From UBA5158 sp040389045 (GTDB lineage: Bacteria > Pseudomonadota > Gammaproteobacteria > DSM-16500): a stretch of 20,251 nt of DNA. The stretch spans positions 1 through 20,251 of the forward strand of contig JAZKAT010000052.1 in NCBI GenBank assembly GCA_040389045.1, given 5' to 3'. Below the pieces are notes generated by a model. It saw only the letters and a list, made by a program, of their open reading frames with translations, was not told the DNA's origin and did no database searches. Each line of letters begins with the position of its first letter. Within the stretch, counting starts at the first letter, position 1. Of the stretch, positions 7,701 to 14,720 are shown in pieces. The translations under genes were made by a program, and so were the position numbers.

Positions 7701-8306
7701 CTATGACGCTGACAACTTACCAGGATTATATCCTGTGCCATATAGCAACGACGCTCCTTGATCATCATTTCCATTACCACTTTGCCCAGACGTGCTACGC
7801 CAAAACTGCCACCTTATCGAAGGGGCTTTCTCAACGGCCAACTCTATTAATGAACTGGCCATAGAAGTAACCACCGTATCAACCAAAGCTTCTTCAATTA
7901 ATAAATTCGGATGGCCCGCTTGTTTGCTGGCCGCATGATACAGAACATTCACCGTAGCCAGAGCCAGCAAATCTATCCCACTTTTTTTCACCACTTGCTC
8001 AAAACTTTCTGGCCGTTCACCAGGAACAGCTACTGCCAACAAGCCCCTCCCCATCCAAATCGCCCCCCGGCCAATCAATCCCAACGGACTTACCAAATAA
8101 TTTTCAGTAAAAGCGGTCAAGAGACGATAGCGCATAGGATTAACCACAATAATTCCCACATGCGTAATCATGTATTCCATACTCATGCCAAAGCCATTAA
8201 TTAAACCCGCTTTGGCCAGATAGCCAACAAGTGTTTGTTTTTTTTCCGGAGCAACGTCTTCCTCTAAGTCGTCACCAGCTTCCGAATTGTAGCCTACATC
8301 CAACAT
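7701..8306 (-). CDS. Hypothetical protein, possibly membrane-associated
   Basis: No family recognised. The start is set at 8306 because GGAGGAGG (8318-8311) stands just upstream with ideal spacing; an ATG at 8345 would add 13 residues but has no ribosome binding site. The 201-aa product has an acidic N-terminus (about 8-22) and a stretch of Gly-rich amphipathic or hydrophobic segments (about 26-58 and 71-95, the latter with LVSPLGLIGRGAIWMGRGLL). A helical hydrophobic region follows (110-127, 143-158), then a polar Gly/Ser/Asn-rich tail (171-198). No clear signal peptide or catalytic motif. It stands alone, divergent from recA, between a repeat-rich spacer and the recA promoter, so it looks like an accessory insertion in a core gene run. 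The strong ribosome binding site argues that it is translated. Confidence 0.65.
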   Translation of the reverse strand: MLDVGYNSEAGDDLEEDVAPEKKQTLVGYLAKAGLINGFGMSMEYMITHVGIIVVNPMRYRLLTAFTENYLVSPLGLIGRGAIWMGRGLLAVAVPGERPESFEQVVKKSGIDLLALATVNVLYHAASKQAGHPNLLIEEALVDTVVTSMASSLIELAVEKAPSIRWQFWRSTSGQSGNGNDDQGASLLYGTGYNPGKLSAS

Positions 8307-8493
8307 TTCCCCTCCTCCATAACAGTTGCTAAAAAAGTTATTCATTCTTATAATCAGCCTTCACTTCACACTGCGTTTTTTTCAATTCTACTTTTCAAAA
8401 CCTTAAATAACCATAAATTTTGAACAATATTAAAAATTCTTTTGGTGTTTTGACTACAAATAAATCCACCTCAAAAATTTTTTTCACCTTTTC

Positions 8494-8523
8494 TTTACCA
8501 TGCCACAAAAGTTATGACATAAT
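8494..8523 (+). promoter_or_regulatory. Predicted recA promoter (extended -10)
   Basis: TTTACC (8494-8499), an 18-base spacer and CATAAT (8518-8523) with TG one base upstream (8515-8516) form a plausible sigma70 promoter with a transcription start near 8530. No LexA operator (CTG-N10-CAG) is visible between 8346 and 8561. The ribosome binding site AAGGA (8550-8554) lies 7 bases before the ATG. Confidence 0.5.
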
Positions 8524-8561
8524 CAAAACCTACAACGCACACAACTAATAAGGACATCCCA

Positions 8562-9608
8562 ATGGACGAAAATAAAAAGAAAGCTCTAGGCGCCGCCTTG
8601 AGTCAAATTGAAAAACAATTTGGTAAAGGTTCTGTCATGCGTCTGGGTGATGGAACTGCAGTACGAGACATTGAATTCATATCAACCGGCTCACTCGCCC
8701 TGGATGTCGCATTAGGAATTGGTGGATTGCCACGCGGTCGTATCGTTGAAATTTATGGGCCGGAATCTTCTGGTAAAACCACACTTACCCTACAAGTTAT
8801 CGCTGAATGCCAGCGGGCCGGCGGTACGGCGGCATTTGTGGATGCGGAACACGCGCTAGACCCTGCTTATGCCGGACGGTTAGGTGTTAACGTCGATGAA
8901 TTACTCATCTCGCAACCCGACACCGGTGAACAAGCACTGGAAATCGCTGACATGTTAGTGCGCTCAAGCGCTGTGGATGTAGTAATTATCGATTCCGTTG
9001 CCGCCTTGACTCCCAAAGCGGAAATTGAAGGTGAAATGGGTGATTCTCATATGGGCTTGCAGGCACGCTTGATGTCACAGGCATTGCGTAAACTCACTGC
9101 TAACATCAAACGTTCCAATACCCTGGTGATTTTCATCAATCAAATCCGCATGAAAATCGGTATTATGTTTGGCAATCCTGAAACCACTACTGGCGGTAAT
9201 GCGTTGAAGTTTTATGCCTCAGTGCGCCTGGATATTCGCCGTATTGGTAACGTCAAAAATGGTGATGAAATTGTCGGCAGTGAAACCCGCGTTAAAGTCG
9301 TCAAAAACAAAGTGGCGCCGCCCTTTAAACAGGCTGAATTTGATATTTTATATAACGAAGGCATTTCTCGCGAAGGTGAAATTATCGAACTGGGCGTACA
9401 ACAAGGCTTTATTGATAAGTCAGGCGCCTGGTTTAGTTATAAGGGACAAAAGATTGGGCAAGGTAAAGACAATACCCGCATTTATTTGAAAGAGCACCCG
9501 GACATGGCGAATGAAATTGACGCTAAAATCCGTGGTGTCCTGCTTAAAAAAGTGGGTAAAGCTGCGCCGCTTGTTGAAATTGCCGAGGTAGAGGAAGAAA
9601 CTGCCTGA
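8562..9608 (+). CDS. recA: Recombinase RecA
   Basis: ATP-dependent strand exchange in homologous recombination; where LexA exists it also acts as coprotease. The 348-aa product is collinear with E. coli RecA (353 aa). It has Walker A GPESSGKT (66-73), the Walker B strand VVIIDSVAAL, loop L1 (EGEMGDSHMGLQARLMSQ), loop L2 with FGNPETTTGGNALKFYAS, and the KVVKNKVAPPFKQAEF segment. The C-terminus is short and acidic (EIAEVEEETA), as usual for the autoregulatory tail. AAGGA 7 bases before the ATG fixes the start. No intein or frameshift. recX starts inside the stop region, so the two genes are probably cotranscribed. Confidence 0.99.
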   Translation: MDENKKKALGAALSQIEKQFGKGSVMRLGDGTAVRDIEFISTGSLALDVALGIGGLPRGRIVEIYGPESSGKTTLTLQVIAECQRAGGTAAFVDAEHALDPAYAGRLGVNVDELLISQPDTGEQALEIADMLVRSSAVDVVIIDSVAALTPKAEIEGEMGDSHMGLQARLMSQALRKLTANIKRSNTLVIFINQIRMKIGIMFGNPETTTGGNALKFYASVRLDIRRIGNVKNGDEIVGSETRVKVVKNKVAPPFKQAEFDILYNEGISREGEIIELGVQQGFIDKSGAWFSYKGQKIGQGKDNTRIYLKEHPDMANEIDAKIRGVLLKKVGKAAPLVEIAEVEEETA

Positions 9609-10060
9609 GCGAACTACTGAAAGTCCGGCGCGCCGCTCTGAATTATCTGGCGCGCCGTGAACATTCTGAACTGGAATTGCAACGCAAATTGCAAAGTAAA
9701 GGTTACGCACCACCTGATATAACCACATGTTTGGCCGCATTGGTTGATGAAGGGCTAGTCAGCAACACCCGCTTTATTGATTGCTATGTACATGCTCGCC
9801 GCCAGAAAGGTTATGGCCCCATGCGTATCCATGCCGAACTGGCGGCACGCGGTATTCCGCAAGATCTGATTGAACATCACCTCAATATCGCAGATAATGC
9901 CTGGTTTGCCCATGTCCGTAAGATATGGCAAAAACATTTTAAAGGCATAATGCCATTGGACTCTAAGATACGCGCGCGGCAGATACGTTTTTTATACCAG
10001 CGCGGTTTTACCGCCGAACAAATTGATACTATATTCCGTAGCGACCACGAAAATGCGTGA
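9605..10060 (+). CDS. recX: Regulatory protein RecX, probable CTG start
   Basis: RecX binds RecA filaments and limits their growth and ATPase activity. The domain is made of three-helix repeats. Visible family features are VRRAALNYLARREHSELELQ (7-26), RKLQSKGY (27-34), LVDEGLVSNTRFIDCYVHAR (46-65), a GYGPMRIHAELAARGI motif (69-84) and FLYQRGFTAEQI near the end. The first half of this conserved start lies upstream of the only canonical start, TTG at 9677, which would give 127 aa and cut off the first helix repeat. In that frame, between the nearest upstream stop (9575) and 9677, there is no ATG, GTG or TTG. CTG at 9605 sits 7 bases after GAGGAAG (9591-9597), overlaps the recA stop by four bases and gives 151 aa, the normal family length. 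A sequencing error is the alternative. It overlaps alaS by 8 bases. Confidence 0.88.
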   Translation: MSELLKVRRAALNYLARREHSELELQRKLQSKGYAPPDITTCLAALVDEGLVSNTRFIDCYVHARRQKGYGPMRIHAELAARGIPQDLIEHHLNIADNAWFAHVRKIWQKHFKGIMPLDSKIRARQIRFLYQRGFTAEQIDTIFRSDHENA

Positions 10061-12647
10061 TAAAAAGCAGTCATTTCTAAGTACGAACCAGATTCGTAGT
10101 GAATTTTTAAAATATTTCCAGGGGCTGGACCATGAGGTTGTGGCCAGCAGTTCATTAATTCTCAATGACCCTACCTTGTTATTCGTTAATGCTGGCATGG
10201 TGCCCTTCAAAGATGTTTTTCTTGGTAAAGAAAAACGTCCCTACACTCGCGCCACCTCTGCCCAACGCTGCGTGCGCGCCGGCGGCAAACACAATGACTT
10301 GGAACGCGTAGGTTATACCGCCCGTCATCACACTTTTTTTGAAATGTTAGGGAACTTTAGTTTCGGAGATTATTTTAAACGGGAAGCCATTCAATTTGCC
10401 TGGCGTTTTCTCACAGAGAATTTAGCGCTGCCCCCGGAAAAACTTTGGGTGACGGTGTTTAGAGAAGATGATGAAGCCGCGGATATCTGGCTGAACGAAA
10501 TCAAAGTAGATCCTAAGCGTTTTTCGCGTTGTGATGAAGACGATAATTTTTGGATGATGGGAGCAACTGGGCCATGTGGTCCGTGCACCGAAATTTTTTA
10601 TGATCACGGCCCCACTATCGCTGGTGGCCCACCGGGCAGTCCAGACGCGGATGGCGATCGCTACATTGAAATTTGGAACCTGGTTTTCATGCAATATGAT
10701 CGTGCGGCCGATGGCACGTTGACGCCATTGCCCAAACCCTCAGTCGATACCGGCATGGGATTGGAACGTATTGCTGCGGTGATGCAACACGTCAACAATA
10801 ACTATGACATTGATTTATTCCAGGGCTTAATCACTGCCATGGCTAAGATCAGTCACACTACCGATTTAACCAACACTTCATTACGCGTCATTGCCGACCA
10901 TATCCGCTCCTGCGCTTTCATTATTGCTGATGGTGTGACACCCTCCAATGAAGGCCGCGGTTATGTGTTACGCCGTATTATTCGGCGCGCATTGCGCCAT
11001 GGCAGCAAACTCGGTGTGACAGAACCCTTTTTCTATAAATTAGTAAAACCGCTCGCGGCTGAAATGGGCGGCGCTTATCCTGAACTCATTAAATCGCAAA
11101 CCCATATTGAAAAAACCTTACGCCAGGAAGAAGAACAATTTAGTTTGACCCTGACGCAAGGCTTGAAACTATTTGAACAAGCAGTCAGTGAATTAAAATC
11201 AAAAATTATTCCCGGTGATACTTTATTCAAGTTATATGACACTTATGGATTTCCAGTTGATTTGACCGCTGACATCGCGCGCGAATTGGATTTTGATGTA
11301 GACCTTGAAGGTTTTGAAAAAGCCATGGAGCAACAGCGTGACCGCTCCAAACAAGCCAGCAAATTCACTGCGAATTCTTACAGCATAGGCGCGGGCATTA
11401 CTACGCCTACGCAATTTACCGGCGACAAGAATTTATTAATTGATCCTGCGCCCGATTCTGGAAAAATTATCGCTTTATATCATGATGGCAAAGCAGTCGA
11501 TGTAATTAAAGCAGGCGAAACCGCTTCAGTCATTTTAGATCGCACACCTTTTTATGCAGAGTCCGGCGGTCAAATTGGGGATCAGGGCAAACTCTTCACT
11601 AACAACCTCCTATTCCGCGTGTCGGACACCATCAAGCAAGGCCAATCGCATGTACATATTGGCACACTGGAAACCGGCAATCTGAAAATTGGCGATGTTG
11701 TGCAAACACAAGTTGACGCGGAACGCCGCGCTGCTACCGTATTGAACCACACTGCCACTCACTTATTGCATTTTGTGTTGCGACAAACGCTAGGTAATCA
11801 TGTTATTCAAAAAGGTTCATTAGTAGAACCCGAACGCTTGCGTTTTGATTTTTCACATGGCGCACCGCTGACTGCCGCGGAAATTCAAACTATTGAACAA
11901 CGCGTCAACGCAGAAATTCGTCGTAATCATGAAGCCATTGTTAAAGTTACCACGCCGGAAAAAGCTGTCGCCAGCGGCGCCATGGCTTTATTCGGTGAAA
12001 AATATGGTGATGAAGTGCGTGTAGTCAGCTTCGGCGATTCCAAAGAATTATGCGGCGGCACCCATGCCCATCACACCGGCGATATTGGTATTTTTAAAAT
12101 TACTTCCGAATCCGGCATTGCCGCTGGCATACGCCGCATTGAAGCGGTCACAGGCGCCGGAGCATTGACTTGGTTAGATACACGCGACCAGGAAAACCGT
12201 CAAAAATTGCGCGAAGCGGATGAACGCATCCGCGGTCTCGAAAAGACCATGGACCAGCTGAAAACCAAGCTGGCAGGCAGTTTAAGTCAGGATTTAGTCG
12301 CACATGCCAAAGACATAAACGGTGTTAAAATAGTATCTGCGGCGCTTGAAAATATAGACCCCAAGTCCTTACGCACCACTATAGATCAATTGAAGGATAA
12401 ATTAGGCAGCGCTGTTATCGCCTTAGGGGTTGTTACCGACGGTAAAGTCAATTTAGCGGCGGGTGTCACGAAAGACCAGATAGGAAAAATTAAAGCCGGC
12501 GAACTCGTGAGTATGCTGGCCTTACAAGTAGGTGGAAAAGGGGGTGGCCGCCCAGATTTAGCGGAAGCTGGCGGTAATCAACCCGAAAATTTAACCAGCG
12601 CGCTGGCTTCAGTCGAAGCTTATGCCCGCGAAAAATTAGCTAAATAA
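10053..12647 (+). CDS. alaS: Alanyl-tRNA synthetase
   Basis: Charges tRNA-Ala and hydrolyses mischarged Ser- or Gly-tRNA-Ala. The 864-aa product (E. coli 876) has the class II catalytic domain (about 10-250, with SSSLILNDPTLLFVNAGM and RHHTFFEMLGNFSFGDYF). The editing domain carries the zinc and active-site residues His566, His570 (NHTATHLLH), Cys667 and His671 (CGGTHAHH). A coiled-coil linker (about 705-745) and the C-Ala domain ending with GGKGGGRPDLAEAGG complete it. I chose the ATG at 10053, which overlaps the recX stop; a TTG at 10023 would add ten residues that do not look like the family. The ribosome binding site is weak, in keeping with translational coupling to recX. Confidence 0.98.
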   Translation: MRDKKQSFLSTNQIRSEFLKYFQGLDHEVVASSSLILNDPTLLFVNAGMVPFKDVFLGKEKRPYTRATSAQRCVRAGGKHNDLERVGYTARHHTFFEMLGNFSFGDYFKREAIQFAWRFLTENLALPPEKLWVTVFREDDEAADIWLNEIKVDPKRFSRCDEDDNFWMMGATGPCGPCTEIFYDHGPTIAGGPPGSPDADGDRYIEIWNLVFMQYDRAADGTLTPLPKPSVDTGMGLERIAAVMQHVNNNYDIDLFQGLITAMAKISHTTDLTNTSLRVIADHIRSCAFIIADGVTPSNEGRGYVLRRIIRRALRHGSKLGVTEPFFYKLVKPLAAEMGGAYPELIKSQTHIEKTLRQEEEQFSLTLTQGLKLFEQAVSELKSKIIPGDTLFKLYDTYGFPVDLTADIARELDFDVDLEGFEKAMEQQRDRSKQASKFTANSYSIGAGITTPTQFTGDKNLLIDPAPDSGKIIALYHDGKAVDVIKAGETASVILDRTPFYAESGGQIGDQGKLFTNNLLFRVSDTIKQGQSHVHIGTLETGNLKIGDVVQTQVDAERRAATVLNHTATHLLHFVLRQTLGNHVIQKGSLVEPERLRFDFSHGAPLTAAEIQTIEQRVNAEIRRNHEAIVKVTTPEKAVASGAMALFGEKYGDEVRVVSFGDSKELCGGTHAHHTGDIGIFKITSESGIAAGIRRIEAVTGAGALTWLDTRDQENRQKLREADERIRGLEKTMDQLKTKLAGSLSQDLVAHAKDINGVKIVSAALENIDPKSLRTTIDQLKDKLGSAVIALGVVTDGKVNLAAGVTKDQIGKIKAGELVSMLALQVGGKGGGRPDLAEAGGNQPENLTSALASVEAYAREKLAK

Positions 12648-12678
12648 TTCGAATAATGCTTAACAGGAAACCCGTAAC

Positions 12679-13932
12679 ATGACATTAATTGTACAAAAAT
12701 ATGGCGGCACTTCCGTAGGTTCTCTGGAACGTATTCAAAACGTGGCGGCTAAAATCATTAAGGCAAAAGCGGCAGGCCATCATGTAGTCGTCGTCGTTTC
12801 CGCCATGTCTGGCGAAACTGACCGTCTCATTAAAATGGCGCAAACGCTGTCGGCTGAACCAAGCCCACGCGAATACGATATGCTGGTCGCGACTGGCGAA
12901 CAAGTTTCAATGTCATTACTGGCAATTGCCCTGGAACAATTGAATTGTCCGGCACGTTCTTATACTGGCGCGCAAGCCGGGATTTTGACGGATAATATTC
13001 ATACTAAAGCACGCATTCTGGACGTTAAAACAGAAACGCTGCGCCGTGACTTGGAAAATGGTTTTGTCGTCATTGTCGCTGGCTTTCAAGGTACTAATAA
13101 GCAAGGTGATATTACTACGCTGGGTCGTGGTGGTTCAGACACTACCGCGGTCGCTATCGCCGCTGCCCTGTTAGCAGATGAATGCCAGATTTATACCGAT
13201 GTTGATGGGGTTTACACGACGGATCCCCGCGTCGTGGCGAATGCGCGTTTAATCCCGTTAATCAGCTTCGAAGAAATGCTGGAAATGGCTAGTCTGGGCG
13301 CTAAGGTTTTACAAATGCGTTCAGTGGAATTAGCCAGTAAACATAACATGCCCATTCGCGTGCTTTCTACTTTCAACGATGGTGCAGGCACACTCGTTAC
13401 CTTTGAGGAAAATATCATGCAAAAACGTTTAGTCTCTGGCTTGGCTTTCAGCCGTGAAGAAGCCATCATCGCCTTATCCGGCATCCCTAACCGGGCCGGC
13501 ATTGAAGGTGAAATCTTAATGCTGGTCAGTCAGGCTAATATTGAAATCGATATGATTGCCCAAAATGCAACCAATCCTATACACACCGATTTTACCTTTA
13601 CCGTACAGCGTAAAGATTTTCCAAAAACGCTGAAGCTCATGCAGAAACTTGCCGCCGACCTTGGCAATGAAGTGACAGTTAAAAGTAATGCCGAAGTAGC
13701 CAAGCTTTCTTTAGTAGGTTTGGGTATGCGATCACACACCGGGGTGGCCAGCACTATGTTCAAGGCCTTAGGTGACACTAATATAAACATTCAGATGATT
13801 ACCACCTCGGAAATTAAAATTTCCGTTATCATTGATGAAGAGTGTCTGGATAAAGGTGTAAAAGCCGTCCATGAAGCTTTCGAACTTGATAAAATATCAT
13901 CGGAAAAACAACATGCTTTCATGGAATTATAA
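12679..13932 (+). CDS. lysC: Aspartokinase with tandem ACT domains
   Basis: Phosphorylates aspartate, the first step toward lysine, threonine, methionine and diaminopimelate. The 417-aa monofunctional enzyme starts with the kinase signature VQKYGGTSVGS (5-15). It continues with VVVVSAMSGETDRLI (37-51), the GRGGSDTTAVAIAAAL segment and YTDVDGVYTTDPR, and ends in two ACT domains (about 265-417) that usually bind Lys and/or Thr for feedback control. No homoserine dehydrogenase domain is fused. ATG 12679 follows AGGAAA with a fairly long spacing. An internal ATG at codon 247 has a better ribosome binding site. It sits 31 bases after alaS and before csrA, the order found in many gammaproteobacteria. 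Confidence 0.97.
   Translation: MTLIVQKYGGTSVGSLERIQNVAAKIIKAKAAGHHVVVVVSAMSGETDRLIKMAQTLSAEPSPREYDMLVATGEQVSMSLLAIALEQLNCPARSYTGAQAGILTDNIHTKARILDVKTETLRRDLENGFVVIVAGFQGTNKQGDITTLGRGGSDTTAVAIAAALLADECQIYTDVDGVYTTDPRVVANARLIPLISFEEMLEMASLGAKVLQMRSVELASKHNMPIRVLSTFNDGAGTLVTFEENIMQKRLVSGLAFSREEAIIALSGIPNRAGIEGEILMLVSQANIEIDMIAQNATNPIHTDFTFTVQRKDFPKTLKLMQKLAADLGNEVTVKSNAEVAKLSLVGLGMRSHTGVASTMFKALGDTNINIQMITTSEIKISVIIDEECLDKGVKAVHEAFELDKISSEKQHAFMEL
13405..13419 (+). promoter_or_regulatory. Internal ribosome binding site and start within lysC
   Basis: GAGGAA (13405-13410), 6 bases before an in-frame ATG (13417-13419), would start a 171-aa product comprising only the ACT domains. Aspartokinases of Bacillus subtilis and Corynebacterium make such a beta subunit from an internal start at the same place. 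Use here is inferred from position and sequence only. Confidence 0.55.
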
Positions 13933-13967
13933 CGATAAAAATTTTTCAAAAGCCATTTGCACAACGA

Positions 13968-13976
13968 TGCTATATT
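13968..13976 (+). promoter_or_regulatory. Predicted extended -10 promoter of csrA
   Basis: TGC-TATATT matches the extended -10 consensus (TGn-TATAAT) with one mismatch, 36 bases after the lysC stop. No convincing -35 is present, which extended -10 promoters tolerate. Transcription from near 13983 would give a csrA leader of about 120 bases. Confidence 0.45.
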
Positions 13977-14030
13977 GTTTACCATGGCTGACTTTGATAT
14001 TTACTAGAAAAGTTCTATTGTATTGATATA

Positions 14031-14100
14031 ACGCTTTATAAAAAAGCGTGATATTTCAGGAAGTAACATTATAAACAAGGCAGTTTTAGAAGGAGAGGGA
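14031..14100 (+). promoter_or_regulatory. csrA leader: hairpin and GGA motifs
   Basis: The leader holds a hairpin (ACGCTTT 14031-14037 with AAAGCGT 14043-14049) and three GGA motifs (14059-14061, 14092-14094, 14098-14100). The second lies in the ribosome binding site AGGAG (14091-14095). CsrA proteins bind GGA in leaders and can repress their own translation, as in E. coli; the same is inferred here. Confidence 0.45.
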
Positions 14101-14103
14101 TAA

Positions 14104-14331
14104 ATGCTCATTTTAACGCGACGTGTAGGAGAAACCCTGATTATCGGTGATGACGTAGTCGTCACGGTACTGGGCATTAAAGGCAACCAAGTGCGGATAG
14201 GCATTAATGCGCCCAAAGAAGTGTCGGTTCACCGTGAAGAAATTTACCAACGCATCCAACAGGAAAAAAATGCTACACCAGGCGAAGTAACCGAAAAAGA
14301 CAGCAAGAAGGGTAATAAAGAATCCGAGTAA
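14104..14331 (+). CDS. csrA: Carbon storage regulator CsrA (RsmA)
   Basis: A small dimeric RNA-binding protein that controls translation and stability of mRNAs with GGA motifs; in Legionella and Coxiella relatives it governs the switch between growth phases. The 75-aa product is nearly canonical: MLILTRRVGETLIIGDDVVV (1-20), GNQVRIGINAPKEVSVHREE (27-46) with the RNA-contact residues Leu4 and Arg44, then EIYQRIQQEK. The last 20 residues form a charged tail (GEVTEKDSKKGNKESE) longer than in the 61-aa E. coli protein. AGGAG lies 8 bases before the ATG. It follows lysC and precedes two tRNA genes. Confidence 0.98.
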   Translation: MLILTRRVGETLIIGDDVVVTVLGIKGNQVRIGINAPKEVSVHREEIYQRIQQEKNATPGEVTEKDSKKGNKESE

Positions 14332-14351
14332 GATCGTTTTTAAGCAATTCC

Positions 14352-14443
14352 GGAGAGGTGGCCGAGAGGCTGAAGGCGCTCCCCTGCTAAGGGAGTATGG
14401 GGGTTATACTCCATCGAGGGTTCGAATCCCTCCCTCTCCGCCA
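14352..14443 (+). tRNA. tRNA-Ser (GCT)
   Basis: The 92-base gene has acceptor stem GGAGAGG/CCTCTCC, an anticodon stem CTCCC/GGGAG with loop CTGCTAA (anticodon GCT at 14386-14388, reading AGC and AGU), a long variable arm (TATGGGGGTTATACTCCAT) typical of class II tRNA-Ser, a T loop with TTCGAAT, discriminator G and encoded CCA. Confidence 0.97.
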
Positions 14444-14526
14444 ACCAAGCTTTTCACTCAGAAATACGTTGAAATTACAGAAGTTTGCTGGTCTAATACC
14501 CTGCCTCAAGTTGGCCCTAAATACAC

Positions 14527-14603
14527 GCGCCCGTAGCTCAGTTGGATAGAGTACCTGGCTACGAACCAGGTGGTCGGGAGTTCGAATCTCTCCGGGCGCG
14601 CCA
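14527..14603 (+). tRNA. tRNA-Arg (ACG)
   Basis: The 77-base gene has acceptor stem GCGCCCG/CGGGCGC, D arm GCTCAGTTGGATAGAGT, anticodon stem CCTGG/CCAGG with loop CTACGAA (anticodon ACG at 14561-14563), T loop with TTCGAAT, discriminator G and encoded CCA. A34 would be edited to inosine by TadA to read CGU, CGC and CGA. The accessory-looking block begins after it. Confidence 0.97.
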
Positions 14604-14654
14604 GATTAAAATAATACCCATCATTTTCAAAATTTCATTTCGACATTCATTTCA

Positions 14655-14660
14655 TATACT
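14655..14660 (+). promoter_or_regulatory. Possible -10 box upstream of the beta-helix gene
   Basis: TATACT matches the -10 consensus at five of six positions, about 60 bases before the start at 14721. The -35 region (TTTCAT near 14633) is weak. It falls in the otherwise featureless spacer after tRNA-Arg. Confidence 0.35.
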
Positions 14661-14720
14661 ATGGGAGTTTTCACTTAGGCGGGTCTAGTCAATTTATCGT
14701 TACTTAATAAGGAATAAACG

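Noticed and set aside
10023..10052. TTG at 10023 as the start of alaS
   Set aside because: It adds ten residues unlike AlaRS and lies deeper in recX; ATG 10053 fits the family better.
14604..14720. Attachment site or tRNA fragment after tRNA-Arg
   Set aside because: No second copy of the tRNA 3' end and no integrase gene are visible in the window.
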